The notes beneath the pieces are model-generated. The model had not been told where the DNA came from, made no database searches, and was given only the letters and a program-made list of their open reading frames with translations. From Sulfitobacter sp. DFL-14 (GTDB lineage: Bacteria > Pseudomonadota > Alphaproteobacteria > Rhodobacterales > Rhodobacteraceae): a stretch of 64,000 nt of DNA. The position numbers and the translations under genes were made by a program. The DNA is taken from positions 648,679-712,678 of the forward strand of contig NZ_QBFD01000046.1 of NCBI RefSeq assembly GCF_003335585.1, read 5' to 3'. This document shows, one piece after another, positions 9,192 to 16,477 of this stretch. The number at the start of each line of letters is the position of its first letter. Position 1 is the first letter of the stretch.

Positions 9192-9405
9192 CGCGCTATT
9201 CGGCCTTCAAAGTCTTTCGCGAGGGTCTGCGCGGACAGACCGGGTAGGACAAAGCGTGGCGGTCACGGCCCATTCTGAGCGCGACATGGAGATGGCCGCG
9301 CGAGACAGGTCAACGCGGGCAGCGGATGCGCGGGGTGTGGACATCATCCAGAATTGCGAGGTGTCGGGCCTGCTTAACGAAGGCGGGATCCCAACGCGAT
9401 CATGA
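9188..9405 (+). pseudogene. soxB: Remnant of sarcosine oxidase beta subunit (soxB)
   Basis: A GTG at 9188, in GTGA overlap with the TetR stop, opens a frame reading VTRYSAFKVFREGLRGQTG before a TAG at 9245. This is the characteristic SoxB N-terminus (M-x-RYSAF...LRGHTGW). A second piece at 9319-9405 reads AADARGVDIIQNCEVSGL, matching a SoxB region some 200 residues further on. Most of the gene is missing between them. SoxB is the FAD subunit of heterotetrameric sarcosine oxidase, which converts sarcosine to glycine, the step after dimethylglycine demethylation. The match is from memory of the family. Confidence 0.7.
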
Positions 9406-9560
9406 CCATCACGCTGGGCGGGCGCAGCTTTCCCAACTGCCCCGCGACCACGACACCACCGGTCGAGGGGATGCAGGCGCGCGCGGTCAACGCCTGGCCT
9501 TCGACATCAAGGGGGGCCATATTCTGTTTCACCGATGGCTGGGGGCGGGGCCTGCCACGA
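9402..9560 (+). pseudogene. soxA: Probable remnant of sarcosine oxidase alpha subunit (soxA)
   Basis: From 9402 one frame reads FPNCPATTTPPVEGMQARAVN, then the adjacent frame continues LAFDIKGG followed by LFHRWLGAG. Together, across a frameshift near 9500, they resemble the SoxA stretch E-P-N-x-x-A-T-T...NRWPSLxFDxxxxNxLxxxFLxAGFYYK. Both frames are open only briefly, so the sequence is not functional. It follows the soxB remnant in the usual soxB-soxA order, with soxD lost. Less certain than soxB. Confidence 0.5.
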
Positions 9561-9578
9561 CGGCCCAGAAAAGCAGCG

Positions 9579-10136
9579 TCACCTTTCGGAAACGATCACC
9601 ATCTTTTCGATGATCTCGTCGAGTTCTCCTGCACCACTCAAAAGATGCAGTTTTTCGAGTGTTGGCAGTAATTCGTCGTCGGCACCGATGCGAATGACGG
9701 GGTTCTTGCCCTTCACACACCAATTCCGTTCACCGAAGTTCAACCTCAGGTGCAGCTCACCATCCTGATCGTACCACCAGGGTTCGGGGGTGATGTAGTC
9801 AAGCTCTCGCCCCATGACGCCGTCACATTCGACGAATTTCTGGCTTGGATAGTTGTAGCCGGGGTCACGCGCCAATGCGATTTGGTGCGTCAGACCGCCC
9901 ATAAAAATCTGACGCCAAGTCGCCATTTTTTCCTGAATCATTTGGTGGCGGTGTTCTGGATCAAATGCGCTCGGCTCGCCCACTTTTTCGATGAAATTTA
10001 TGTCGTGGAGATTGAGTTCGCCATCCGGCGTGTGGACAGACCCTGAGACCGCGCCGCCGTCGTTTCCAAGCGCGAATGCAGCGCCAGTTGTGGAAGATTG
10101 ATCTACCTTGCTGGTAAACTGTGTAGACGTGTGCAT
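9579..10136 (-). CDS. Unknown protein at the end of the ectoine operon
   Basis: I do not recognise this 185-residue protein. It lacks a signal peptide or membrane segment, is rich in Trp/Tyr/Glu in its middle (ITPEPWWYDQDGELHLRLNF) and ends with a charged helical tail (LDEIIEKMVIVSER). The ATG at 10136 has a strong AGGAG ribosome binding site. It lies 60 bases after the aspartokinase gene on the same strand. An inverted repeat (GGCTGG/CCAGCC) sits in that gap and could attenuate readthrough. The context suggests an ectoine- or osmolyte-linked role, but no function can be claimed. Confidence 0.7.
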   Translation of the reverse strand: MHTSTQFTSKVDQSSTTGAAFALGNDGGAVSGSVHTPDGELNLHDINFIEKVGEPSAFDPEHRHQMIQEKMATWRQIFMGGLTHQIALARDPGYNYPSQKFVECDGVMGRELDYITPEPWWYDQDGELHLRLNFGERNWCVKGKNPVIRIGADDELLPTLEKLHLLSGAGELDEIIEKMVIVSER

Positions 10137-10196
10137 TATATTCTCCTGTTTTGATATGGCTGGAGTCGATCTCTGTGCCAGCCGGAGCGTCTTTCT

Positions 10197-11618
10197 TTAG
10201 GCGACTGCTGATAGAGTTCTGTTTTGAGCGCGAGGGATCAGAGCGTTGTGCAGGACGGTGACTGTCTTGTCCAAAGCGCCACTTTCCACGACAAACTGAA
10301 CATCGACGCTTCGTGGCCCCTGAGATGCGCCGACCGCCTCGAAGCCCTCTTCGGCTATGGCATGCAATCCACGGCTGAGGATCGAAAGCCCGCTCAAATC
10401 CCGTCCTATCACCGATGCGATGGCCAGCTTGCGCGATGTGATGCTCGCCGCTGGATAAAGCTGCTCCAGATCCTTTTCCACGCGCCGTAAAACCTTCAGC
10501 GAAGAATCGACGTAATGGGTGATCGTGTTGGCATTGGATGTCTTCGAGACGATCCGCACATCGTGGCGTGTTAAGGCATCAAGGATCGCAGCGTCATATC
10601 CCTTTACGCCGACCATGTCCTGTTCAAACACTTCAAGCGCAATGACATCGAGCCCCGTCACGATTTCGGCAGCCGAGGCTTTGGCGGGCTGGTCGTCAAT
10701 CAATGTACCCGGATCACTGGGATCAAAGGCATTGACGACGCGCAGCGGTACATCTGCCTGCCGCAGGGTCTTTGCCGCTTTCGGGTGGATCGCCTCCATC
10801 CCCATATTCGAAAGCTGGTCAGCAACGTCATAATTGGTATGGCCGATCTTTTTCGCCTCGCCCGCTCCGACAAGGCGTGGGTCTGCCGAGGAGAGATGGA
10901 ATTCTTTGTGAATGATGGCTTCCCGCGCGCCTGTCAAAGCCGCGAGACGCGAGAACGTGACCTCGGAATAGCCGCGGTCGAATTCGCGCATCAACCCTTC
11001 GGCGCATTGTGCATAGCCGGTGACGATCGGCAGTTCGACGCTTGGGTTGATATCCGCCATGGCCACAGTGATACGAGTGTCCAACGTCACGTCGCATTCG
11101 TCACGCCATCCGGTCAAATCTACGAACCGCGCATTGATCCCGTTCCGGTTTAGCATCAGCGTTGCCACATAGGCGGAATGCGCTTCACCGAGGCCGGACA
11201 GCAGTTCGCGTATATGCAACAGATGTGTGTTGAGGCGAAAATGACCGTAGGAGCACAGCCGCTGCAGGTCGATCAGGCAATTGCGTGCACCCTCAATACG
11301 GTCCTGAACAAACGTCGTGGCCTGCCCAATGTCACCGGGATGATCCAGCACTTTCTCATGGATTTCGACCATCGCATTGAGTGCGCGGCCAAGTGCATCA
11401 TGCCAGCCATGATCATCGTCAGCGTTGGCAAATGCGGCGTAGACCCCTGCGTCGCCCGATTTCTTGTGTTCGAGAAGGAGGTCCGTGATCCCGCCAAACG
11501 CAGAGACCACGAACATGCGCCCGTACTGCGGGCTGCCCGCGTCCATGAAAAGTGTATCACACAACTCATGAAGCCGGGACATGGTGGTTCCGCCGATTTT
11601 CTCTACGGTATGGGTCAT
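10197..11618 (-). CDS. ask: Aspartate kinase dedicated to ectoine synthesis
   Basis: This 473-residue protein is the Ask_Ect-type aspartate kinase, which phosphorylates aspartate to feed aspartate semialdehyde to ectoine synthesis. It starts MTHTVEKIGGTTMSR, a variant of the kinase KFGGTS motif, and keeps FVVSAFGGITDLLL and the RDLSGLSILS ACT-region block. Ectoine-linked aspartokinases are known to be less feedback-inhibited than the housekeeping enzyme. The ATG at 11618 lies one base after the ectC stop; the frame's 48-codon upward extension is simply ectC read in another frame. It is the fourth gene of the ectABC-ask operon. Confidence 0.92.
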   Translation of the reverse strand: MTHTVEKIGGTTMSRLHELCDTLFMDAGSPQYGRMFVVSAFGGITDLLLEHKKSGDAGVYAAFANADDDHGWHDALGRALNAMVEIHEKVLDHPGDIGQATTFVQDRIEGARNCLIDLQRLCSYGHFRLNTHLLHIRELLSGLGEAHSAYVATLMLNRNGINARFVDLTGWRDECDVTLDTRITVAMADINPSVELPIVTGYAQCAEGLMREFDRGYSEVTFSRLAALTGAREAIIHKEFHLSSADPRLVGAGEAKKIGHTNYDVADQLSNMGMEAIHPKAAKTLRQADVPLRVVNAFDPSDPGTLIDDQPAKASAAEIVTGLDVIALEVFEQDMVGVKGYDAAILDALTRHDVRIVSKTSNANTITHYVDSSLKVLRRVEKDLEQLYPAASITSRKLAIASVIGRDLSGLSILSRGLHAIAEEGFEAVGASQGPRSVDVQFVVESGALDKTVTVLHNALIPRAQNRTLSAVA

Positions 11619-11619
11619 C

Positions 11620-12021
11620 TCAGGCCTCGGCGGTCTCTGGTGCCGCATAGGACCCGTCCTCACGGTGCACTTCCGTGCCAGTGACAGGCGGGTTAAAGCA
11701 GCATGCCATGACCAGTTCTTCATCGGCGCGCAACACGTGGCGGTCATGCTGGTCGAGCGCATACATCACACCGGGCTTGATGTGGTGCGTTTCGCCGGTT
11801 GCAAGATCGGTGATCGAGCCGGACCCTTGCATGCAGTACACACTTTCAAAGTGGTTCTTGTATTCAAACGTGTGCTCTGAACCCGGTTCCAGAAAGGTGA
11901 TGTGAAAGGAGAAGCCCATTCCATCATCGGCCAACAGCATACGCACGCTGGACCATTTCGCATCCGAGACAACGCGGTTGCGTTCGGACTCTATGATCTC
12001 GTTGAAGTCTCTGACAATCAT
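11620..12021 (-). CDS. ectC: L-ectoine synthase
   Basis: This 133-residue cupin is EctC, which cyclises N-gamma-acetyl-L-2,4-diaminobutyrate to ectoine, the final step of synthesis. It starts MIVRDFNEIIESERNRVV and keeps the metal-binding cupin core (YKNHFESVYCMQGSGSI) and the GVMYALDQHDRHVLRA block typical of the family. It lies four bases after ectB and one base before ask, so it is firmly inside the operon. Confidence 0.96.
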   Translation of the reverse strand: MIVRDFNEIIESERNRVVSDAKWSSVRMLLADDGMGFSFHITFLEPGSEHTFEYKNHFESVYCMQGSGSITDLATGETHHIKPGVMYALDQHDRHVLRADEELVMACCFNPPVTGTEVHREDGSYAAPETAEA

Positions 12022-12025
12022 GGTG

Positions 12026-13312
12026 CTACTCCGCTGCGATTTTAGTGTTGACCGTGACGCTTTGTGCCGCGTCGATGAGAATATTCAGACCCTTTTTCAG
12101 CAGCGCATCAGGCGTGGTCAGCGGTGCAAGGATTTTGACAACCTCATCATTCGGGCCCGAGGTCTCGACGATGAGACCGTTTTGAAACGAATGTGCGCAG
12201 ATTTCACCGGCAAGCTCGCCAGAGCCGACATCGACCCCGCGCATCATGCCGCGGCCTTTCAGGTAGGCACCTGGGATCAGCTCCGCGATCGTTTCCAGCG
12301 CGTCTGCGATCAGGTCAGCGCGGCGGCTGATGTCATTTTGCAGCGCATCGTCGGACCAGAATTTTTCAATCGCAACGCGCGCTGTGACGAAGGCATGGGT
12401 GTTGCCACGGAATGTGCCGTTGTGTTCTGCGGGGCCCATCACGTCATGTTCAGGTTTAACAAGGACCAATCCCATGGGGAGGCCGAAACCGGACACAGAT
12501 TTGGCCATGGTCACAATGTCCGGGTTGATGCCCATTTCATCAAAGGAAAAGAAAGTGCCAGTCCGCCCACAGCCTGCTTGGATGTCATCGACGATCAAGA
12601 GCGCACCGTGATCGGCTGCAAGCGACGCGATGCGGGCAATCCATTCGGGGCTGGCGTCGTTCAGCCCGCCTTCGCCCTGCACGGTTTCCAGCAGGATAGC
12701 GGCGGGTGCGTCCATGCCTGAGGAGGCATCGTTCAGCATGGTTTCCAGCAAGTCAGCTGTGTCGAGTGCGTCGCCCATGTAACCATCATAGGGCATGCGG
12801 GTGACGTTGTTCAGCGAGGTGCCAGCGCCGCCTCTGTGGTAGCCGTTTCCTGTTGCCGCCAAGGCGCCTTGGGTCACACCATGAAAGCCGTTGGTGAAGG
12901 CAATCACATTGGTGCGGCCTGTCGCCTTCCGGGCCAGCTTCATAGCTGCCTCAACCGCATTCGCACCGGTCGGCCCGACAAACATCAGTTTGTGGTCCAT
13001 TTGGCGCGGCTTAAGGATATGCGTTTCGAACGCTCCGATAAACGCGCCTTTGGCGTCGGTGTACATATCGAGCCCGTGGGTGATGCCGTCAGCCGAGATA
13101 TGGTCAATCAGCGCGGCTTTCATGTCCGGGTCATTATGGCCATAGTTCAGCGACGAACAGCCCGCCAGAAAATCGATATATGTGCGCCCGGATGTGTCGG
13201 TCATCTCTGCGCCTTGGGCGCTGGAAAAGACGGCATCAAAGCCGCGGCAGTAACTGCGGGCTTCGGATTCACGACGTATGAAAGTAGATGTTGTTGAGGA
13301 TTTCGTAGACAT
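12026..13312 (-). CDS. ectB: Diaminobutyrate-2-oxoglutarate transaminase
   Basis: This 428-residue class-III aminotransferase is EctB, which converts aspartate-4-semialdehyde and glutamate to L-2,4-diaminobutyrate. The PLP lysine is in MAKSVSGFGLPMGL, and the preceding LIVDDIQAGCGRTG block holds the PLP-contacting aspartate. N-terminal TDTSGRTYIDFLAGCSSLNYGHN is a family hallmark. It lies between ectA and ectC in the standard operon order. Confidence 0.96.
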   Translation of the reverse strand: MSTKSSTTSTFIRRESEARSYCRGFDAVFSSAQGAEMTDTSGRTYIDFLAGCSSLNYGHNDPDMKAALIDHISADGITHGLDMYTDAKGAFIGAFETHILKPRQMDHKLMFVGPTGANAVEAAMKLARKATGRTNVIAFTNGFHGVTQGALAATGNGYHRGGAGTSLNNVTRMPYDGYMGDALDTADLLETMLNDASSGMDAPAAILLETVQGEGGLNDASPEWIARIASLAADHGALLIVDDIQAGCGRTGTFFSFDEMGINPDIVTMAKSVSGFGLPMGLVLVKPEHDVMGPAEHNGTFRGNTHAFVTARVAIEKFWSDDALQNDISRRADLIADALETIAELIPGAYLKGRGMMRGVDVGSGELAGEICAHSFQNGLIVETSGPNDEVVKILAPLTTPDALLKKGLNILIDAAQSVTVNTKIAAE

Positions 13313-13355
13313 ACGACCTCTTTCAGTTTGCTGAGGGAATTGGGTGGGGTTGGGT

Positions 13356-13886
13356 TCAGGCCGCTTGGGCCATGGCTTTCGCCAAAGGAATTGTGACTAG
13401 GTGCTCGGTCTTGTGCTGGTCCTGAAAGTGAACCTCTTGCGTATAGTACGCTTCTGCGTCCAGCTTGCTGCCTTGGGTCTTGCCGAACTTTCGGAACAGC
13501 GCCCAGGACGCTTCGTTATCAGCTGTAATGGTGGTTTGAATGCGCATGACGTCATCACATACCTCACGGTTGCTAATCGTTTGCAGCATAAGTGCGCCAA
13601 GCCCTGATCCGCGTGCCGCTTCGGACACGGCAACCTGCCAAACAAAAAGCGTCTCAGGATCGTTTGGCAACACATAGGCCGAAATCCAACCGACCACGTC
13701 ACCGTTGAGCTCTGCCACTACGCAGGTTTCTGCAAAATGATCACATTGAATCATGTTACAGTACATGGAGTTTTCATCCAGCGGCTTGCAGCTCTGCACC
13801 AGATCCCAGATCGCCGCGCCGTCTTCGGCCTGCGGCACGCGCAGGTTGGGTATGTTGGCTCTGGCAAGGTCTGGGGAATGCTGCAT
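13356..13886 (-). CDS. ectA: L-2,4-diaminobutyrate acetyltransferase
   Basis: This 176-residue GNAT-fold enzyme is EctA, which acetylates the gamma-amino group of diaminobutyrate. Residues 20-45 (VPQAEDGAAIWDLVQSCKP) and NSMYCNMIQCDHFAETCVVA are EctA signatures; VAVSEAARGSGLGALML is the acetyl-CoA loop. The ATG at 13886 has an AGGAG site seven bases upstream. It is the first gene of ectA-ectB-ectC-ask. The AT-rich region ahead of it, shared with divergent ectR, carries candidate operators. Confidence 0.95.
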   Translation of the reverse strand: MQHSPDLARANIPNLRVPQAEDGAAIWDLVQSCKPLDENSMYCNMIQCDHFAETCVVAELNGDVVGWISAYVLPNDPETLFVWQVAVSEAARGSGLGALMLQTISNREVCDDVMRIQTTITADNEASWALFRKFGKTQGSKLDAEAYYTQEVHFQDQHKTEHLVTIPLAKAMAQAA

Positions 13887-13902
13887 GTCTTTACTCCTAA
13901 TC

Positions 13903-13921
13903 TGTTTAGTCAGGCTAAATA
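13903..13921. promoter_or_regulatory. Candidate EctR operator upstream of ectA
   Basis: TTTAG-TCAGG-CTAAA is an inverted repeat 20-33 bases before the ectA start. Read on the ectA strand it begins TATTTAG, close to the half-site I recall for methylotroph EctR1 (TATTTAGT). Binding by the MarR protein encoded next door is inferred. Confidence 0.4.
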
Positions 13922-14095
13922 GCGATGCGCGGCAATTACTTCAACAAGCAAAGTAGTTTTTCTTAAGATTGCGGTAAACTCTATGTTTTTGGCATATATA
14001 GTGCGTACTTGAGATTTGTTCGCCTAATTAATTCTCGTTTCACGTCCTTCGATTGCCTCACCAGATGGCGCTTCACAGCAGGCAGATTCTCATTT

Positions 14096-14116
14096 ATACT
14101 TAGACACATAAAGTAT
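14096..14116. promoter_or_regulatory. Candidate autoregulatory operator of ectR
   Basis: ATACTT-N9-AAGTAT is a perfect inverted repeat ending just before the GGAGG ribosome binding site of ectR. Its position suggests control of ectR expression, perhaps by EctR itself. Motif evidence only. Confidence 0.35.
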
Positions 14117-14126
14117 TGGAGGTTGG

Positions 14127-14609
14127 ATGGACCGTATCGATACAAGCTTAATTGCGTTGCGGCGCATTTTGCGCGCAACAGAGATGTTTGGTCGCGAAAT
14201 TAAGCAATCCGCAGGGATCACGCCTGTACAGTTCCGCGCCCTGCAGATCATCGCGGACACAGGGCAGGCGACCGCCAAGGCGATCTCGGAGCGCATGCGG
14301 GTCAGTCAGGCAACCGTGACGTCGCTGGTGGATAAACTGGTGCGCGACGGCATGGTGCTTCGGGAAAAATCAACCTACGATCGCCGCCAAACCAATATCC
14401 ACATGACATCAAAGGGGCAGCAGACCTTGGCTGACGCCCCGGACCCTTTGCAGCAACGTTTCGTGCGCAAGTTCTCTGCAATCGAAGATTGGGAACAGGC
14501 GATGATCGTTGCCAGCCTCGAGCGGGTTGCAGCCATGTTGGACGCTGATGACATTGATGCCTCTCCGGTTCTTGATGTGGGGGATATCAAGCACATTGAA
14601 GAACATTGA
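14127..14609 (+). CDS. ectR: MarR-family regulator of the ectoine operon
   Basis: This 160-residue winged-helix protein belongs to the MarR family. The DNA-binding core is ATAKAISERMRVSQATVTSLVDKLVRDGMV, followed by the wing (STYDRRQTNIHMTSKG). Divergent transcription from ectA matches EctR, the known MarR-type repressor of ectABC-ask in other proteobacteria. The ATG at 14127 has a GGAGG ribosome binding site. Confidence 0.88.
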   Translation: MDRIDTSLIALRRILRATEMFGREIKQSAGITPVQFRALQIIADTGQATAKAISERMRVSQATVTSLVDKLVRDGMVLREKSTYDRRQTNIHMTSKGQQTLADAPDPLQQRFVRKFSAIEDWEQAMIVASLERVAAMLDADDIDASPVLDVGDIKHIEEH

Positions 14610-14618
14610 GGGCCATTG

Positions 14619-14645
14619 CCAAGTCGTTTGTGCTGCTCGACTTGG
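14619..14645. terminator. Hairpin between convergent ectR and the FAD gene
   Basis: CCAAGTCG and CGACTTGG form a perfect 8-bp stem around an 11-base loop. It lies between two convergent genes, where a bidirectional terminator would be expected. Neither side has a real T-tract, so function is uncertain. Confidence 0.4.
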
Positions 14646-14713
14646 GTAAAGGCCTGGTACGACAGGCGCTGCTGTTCATTGCAGCCTATGACACCATCAA
14701 CGCCGAATGGGTC

Positions 14714-16369
14714 CTAATTGTTGAGGCCCTGCCGCGCGCGCACCCCTTTGGCCCAGCGTTCTGAGGATTTTCCGAAACAGTCGTGCAGGGAATCGACCGC
14801 AATCACACTGCCCAAGGCAAGCCGACCCAGAAGGCACAATTGCGACACTATTCGACCCTGTTCATCCAGCACCTGCCCGTCGGGTAGGGTGCGCGCCGCC
14901 AGCCCGTGGGCCTGCGGGGTCAGTACGTCATTTTCCGCCAGCGTAGAGACGGGTGCCGTCGCAATGGCCGACAGATCGGGCGCAGGCAAAACCGCGTCGA
15001 TCATAATTGAAACGCGGGCGGTGTTGCCATGGGTTTCCAACGTCCAACCGCTGTCTGTCATGGTGAATTCAGGATCAACTGCAAGGTCCATGTTCACAAT
15101 ACCCGAATGTATCAGCGCCATCAGTTCGCGCGCCGCAGACAGGGGCGGCCCATAGCTGTAGCGCTTTAGCCCTTCGTCGAAACCAACAAGCGCCTGCGCG
15201 GTTTCTGCGGGTGTCTCGACAGGGTTATACCCTGCGCGCAGGGCGTCCTGTGCCTTGCGCCAGACCTGCCCTACCGTATAGCCAATGGTCGGTGCACGGC
15301 TGCCATCGGCCAGCGCCATTCCGGTGCGCAACGTGTCAATCGGGGACAGGTCTTTTTCTTGCGATCCCGCGTCTGTCCATTCGGCCTGCAACCAGTCTGC
15401 CACGGCCCCGTCCGGCACCGCCGCCCCACAGTCAGTCAGAATGCGCGTCACAACCGGTTTCAGTACCGCATTGATCGCCGCGCGTGCGGTGTCGGGATCG
15501 GCGACGGCCGCCTGTGCCATCGCTTGCGAAAACCGGTCCATCTCGGACGGTTGCAGATCAAACCGCGCATCCAGCGCCTCTGTCGCGGGTTTGGGAAACG
15601 GCGAATGACCGTTCAGCGAAAGTGGATAGATGGCCGCAGGTTCGCGCCCCGAAGGGTGATAGCCTTGTGCATCGAAACTCCCGCCCTGCCCGCATGTCAG
15701 CACACGCAGCACGTCAAAGGTCGACAGCCCCAAACCACGGATTGCGACGGTGCGGCCTGCCCAGTCGCAGGCACGGCGCGCCAGTTGCGCTGCCGGATAG
15801 GCCTGCGCCAGTTGCCCCTGACTGCGGCTGGCATGGTCCTGCCATTCGGCCAGTTGGTCGTCAGCCGCCGTTTCGGGCTGGCCGGGGGTCAACAGCACCT
15901 CGTCGTAAAGCGCGCGCGGCTGGTCACCGGCATGGACCTGCCAGCCCGCACCACTGCGTTCAATCCGCGTGACCTTCTCGGAAATGATGGTGATTGCCCC
16001 TTGAGCCTCGTCCAGAAGATCATCCAGCCGGGCCTGCAAATACCGGCCCAAATCGGCCCGTGGCGGAAAACTGTCGGGATCGGCCTGCTGCCCTGTGCGT
16101 TTGGCGAACCACTGGGCAAAGCTGCCACAGCGCGAAAATGCGGGCGGGCGGATGGCGATGTCGCGAAACGGAATGTTCAACAAGCACAGAGGACTTTCTT
16201 CGGGGTGAAAGTTCGGCCCTGCCCCCGGTGCGTCAGAAGGCTCGAACACGTCGACCGTAACACGGCACTCGACCTGGGCCAGATGCGTCACCAGCGCTTC
16301 AAGCGCGCCCAAACTCCGTGGGCCCAGACCGACAATGGCAATCCGTGCCGAACCTGCGCCAACGCTCAT
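14714..16369 (-). CDS. FAD/NAD(P)-binding protein (COG4529 type)
   Basis: This 551-residue protein has an N-terminal nucleotide-binding motif (IAIVGLGPRSLGALEAL) of the NAD_binding_9 group and further FAD-fold blocks (LLNIPFRDIAIRPP, AIRGLGLSTFDVLRVL). Members are poorly characterised flavoproteins related to N-hydroxylating monooxygenases and siderophore-type FAD enzymes. The ATG at 16369 was preferred over one 21 codons upstream because homologous sequence begins only there. It follows the beta-oxidation operon by 108 bases and has its own EcfG-like motif at 16432-16457. Substrate unknown. Confidence 0.75.
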   Translation of the reverse strand: MSVGAGSARIAIVGLGPRSLGALEALVTHLAQVECRVTVDVFEPSDAPGAGPNFHPEESPLCLLNIPFRDIAIRPPAFSRCGSFAQWFAKRTGQQADPDSFPPRADLGRYLQARLDDLLDEAQGAITIISEKVTRIERSGAGWQVHAGDQPRALYDEVLLTPGQPETAADDQLAEWQDHASRSQGQLAQAYPAAQLARRACDWAGRTVAIRGLGLSTFDVLRVLTCGQGGSFDAQGYHPSGREPAAIYPLSLNGHSPFPKPATEALDARFDLQPSEMDRFSQAMAQAAVADPDTARAAINAVLKPVVTRILTDCGAAVPDGAVADWLQAEWTDAGSQEKDLSPIDTLRTGMALADGSRAPTIGYTVGQVWRKAQDALRAGYNPVETPAETAQALVGFDEGLKRYSYGPPLSAARELMALIHSGIVNMDLAVDPEFTMTDSGWTLETHGNTARVSIMIDAVLPAPDLSAIATAPVSTLAENDVLTPQAHGLAARTLPDGQVLDEQGRIVSQLCLLGRLALGSVIAVDSLHDCFGKSSERWAKGVRARQGLNN

Positions 16370-16431
16370 TCTGGACCCTTTCCGTAGCGGGCGGCCGTGC
16401 ACCCGCCTGTGTCTTTGACCTGATGCCATCA

Positions 16432-16457
16432 AACATCCTGCGCAGGGAAAAGGTTCC
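16432..16457 (-). promoter_or_regulatory. EcfG-type promoter motif for the FAD protein
   Basis: Minus strand GGAAC-N17-TGTT, ending 63 bases before the ATG at 16369. The -35 box is perfect and the -10 has T for the consensus C. It lies in the short gap after the CoA-hydrolase gene. Confidence 0.45.
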
Positions 16458-16477
16458 CCTCAAGCTTCACCGCGCCA

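Noticed and set aside
13995..14012. TATATAGT near the ectA-ectR midpoint as an EctR site
   Set aside because: It resembles one remembered EctR1 half-site, but the other half does not match at all.
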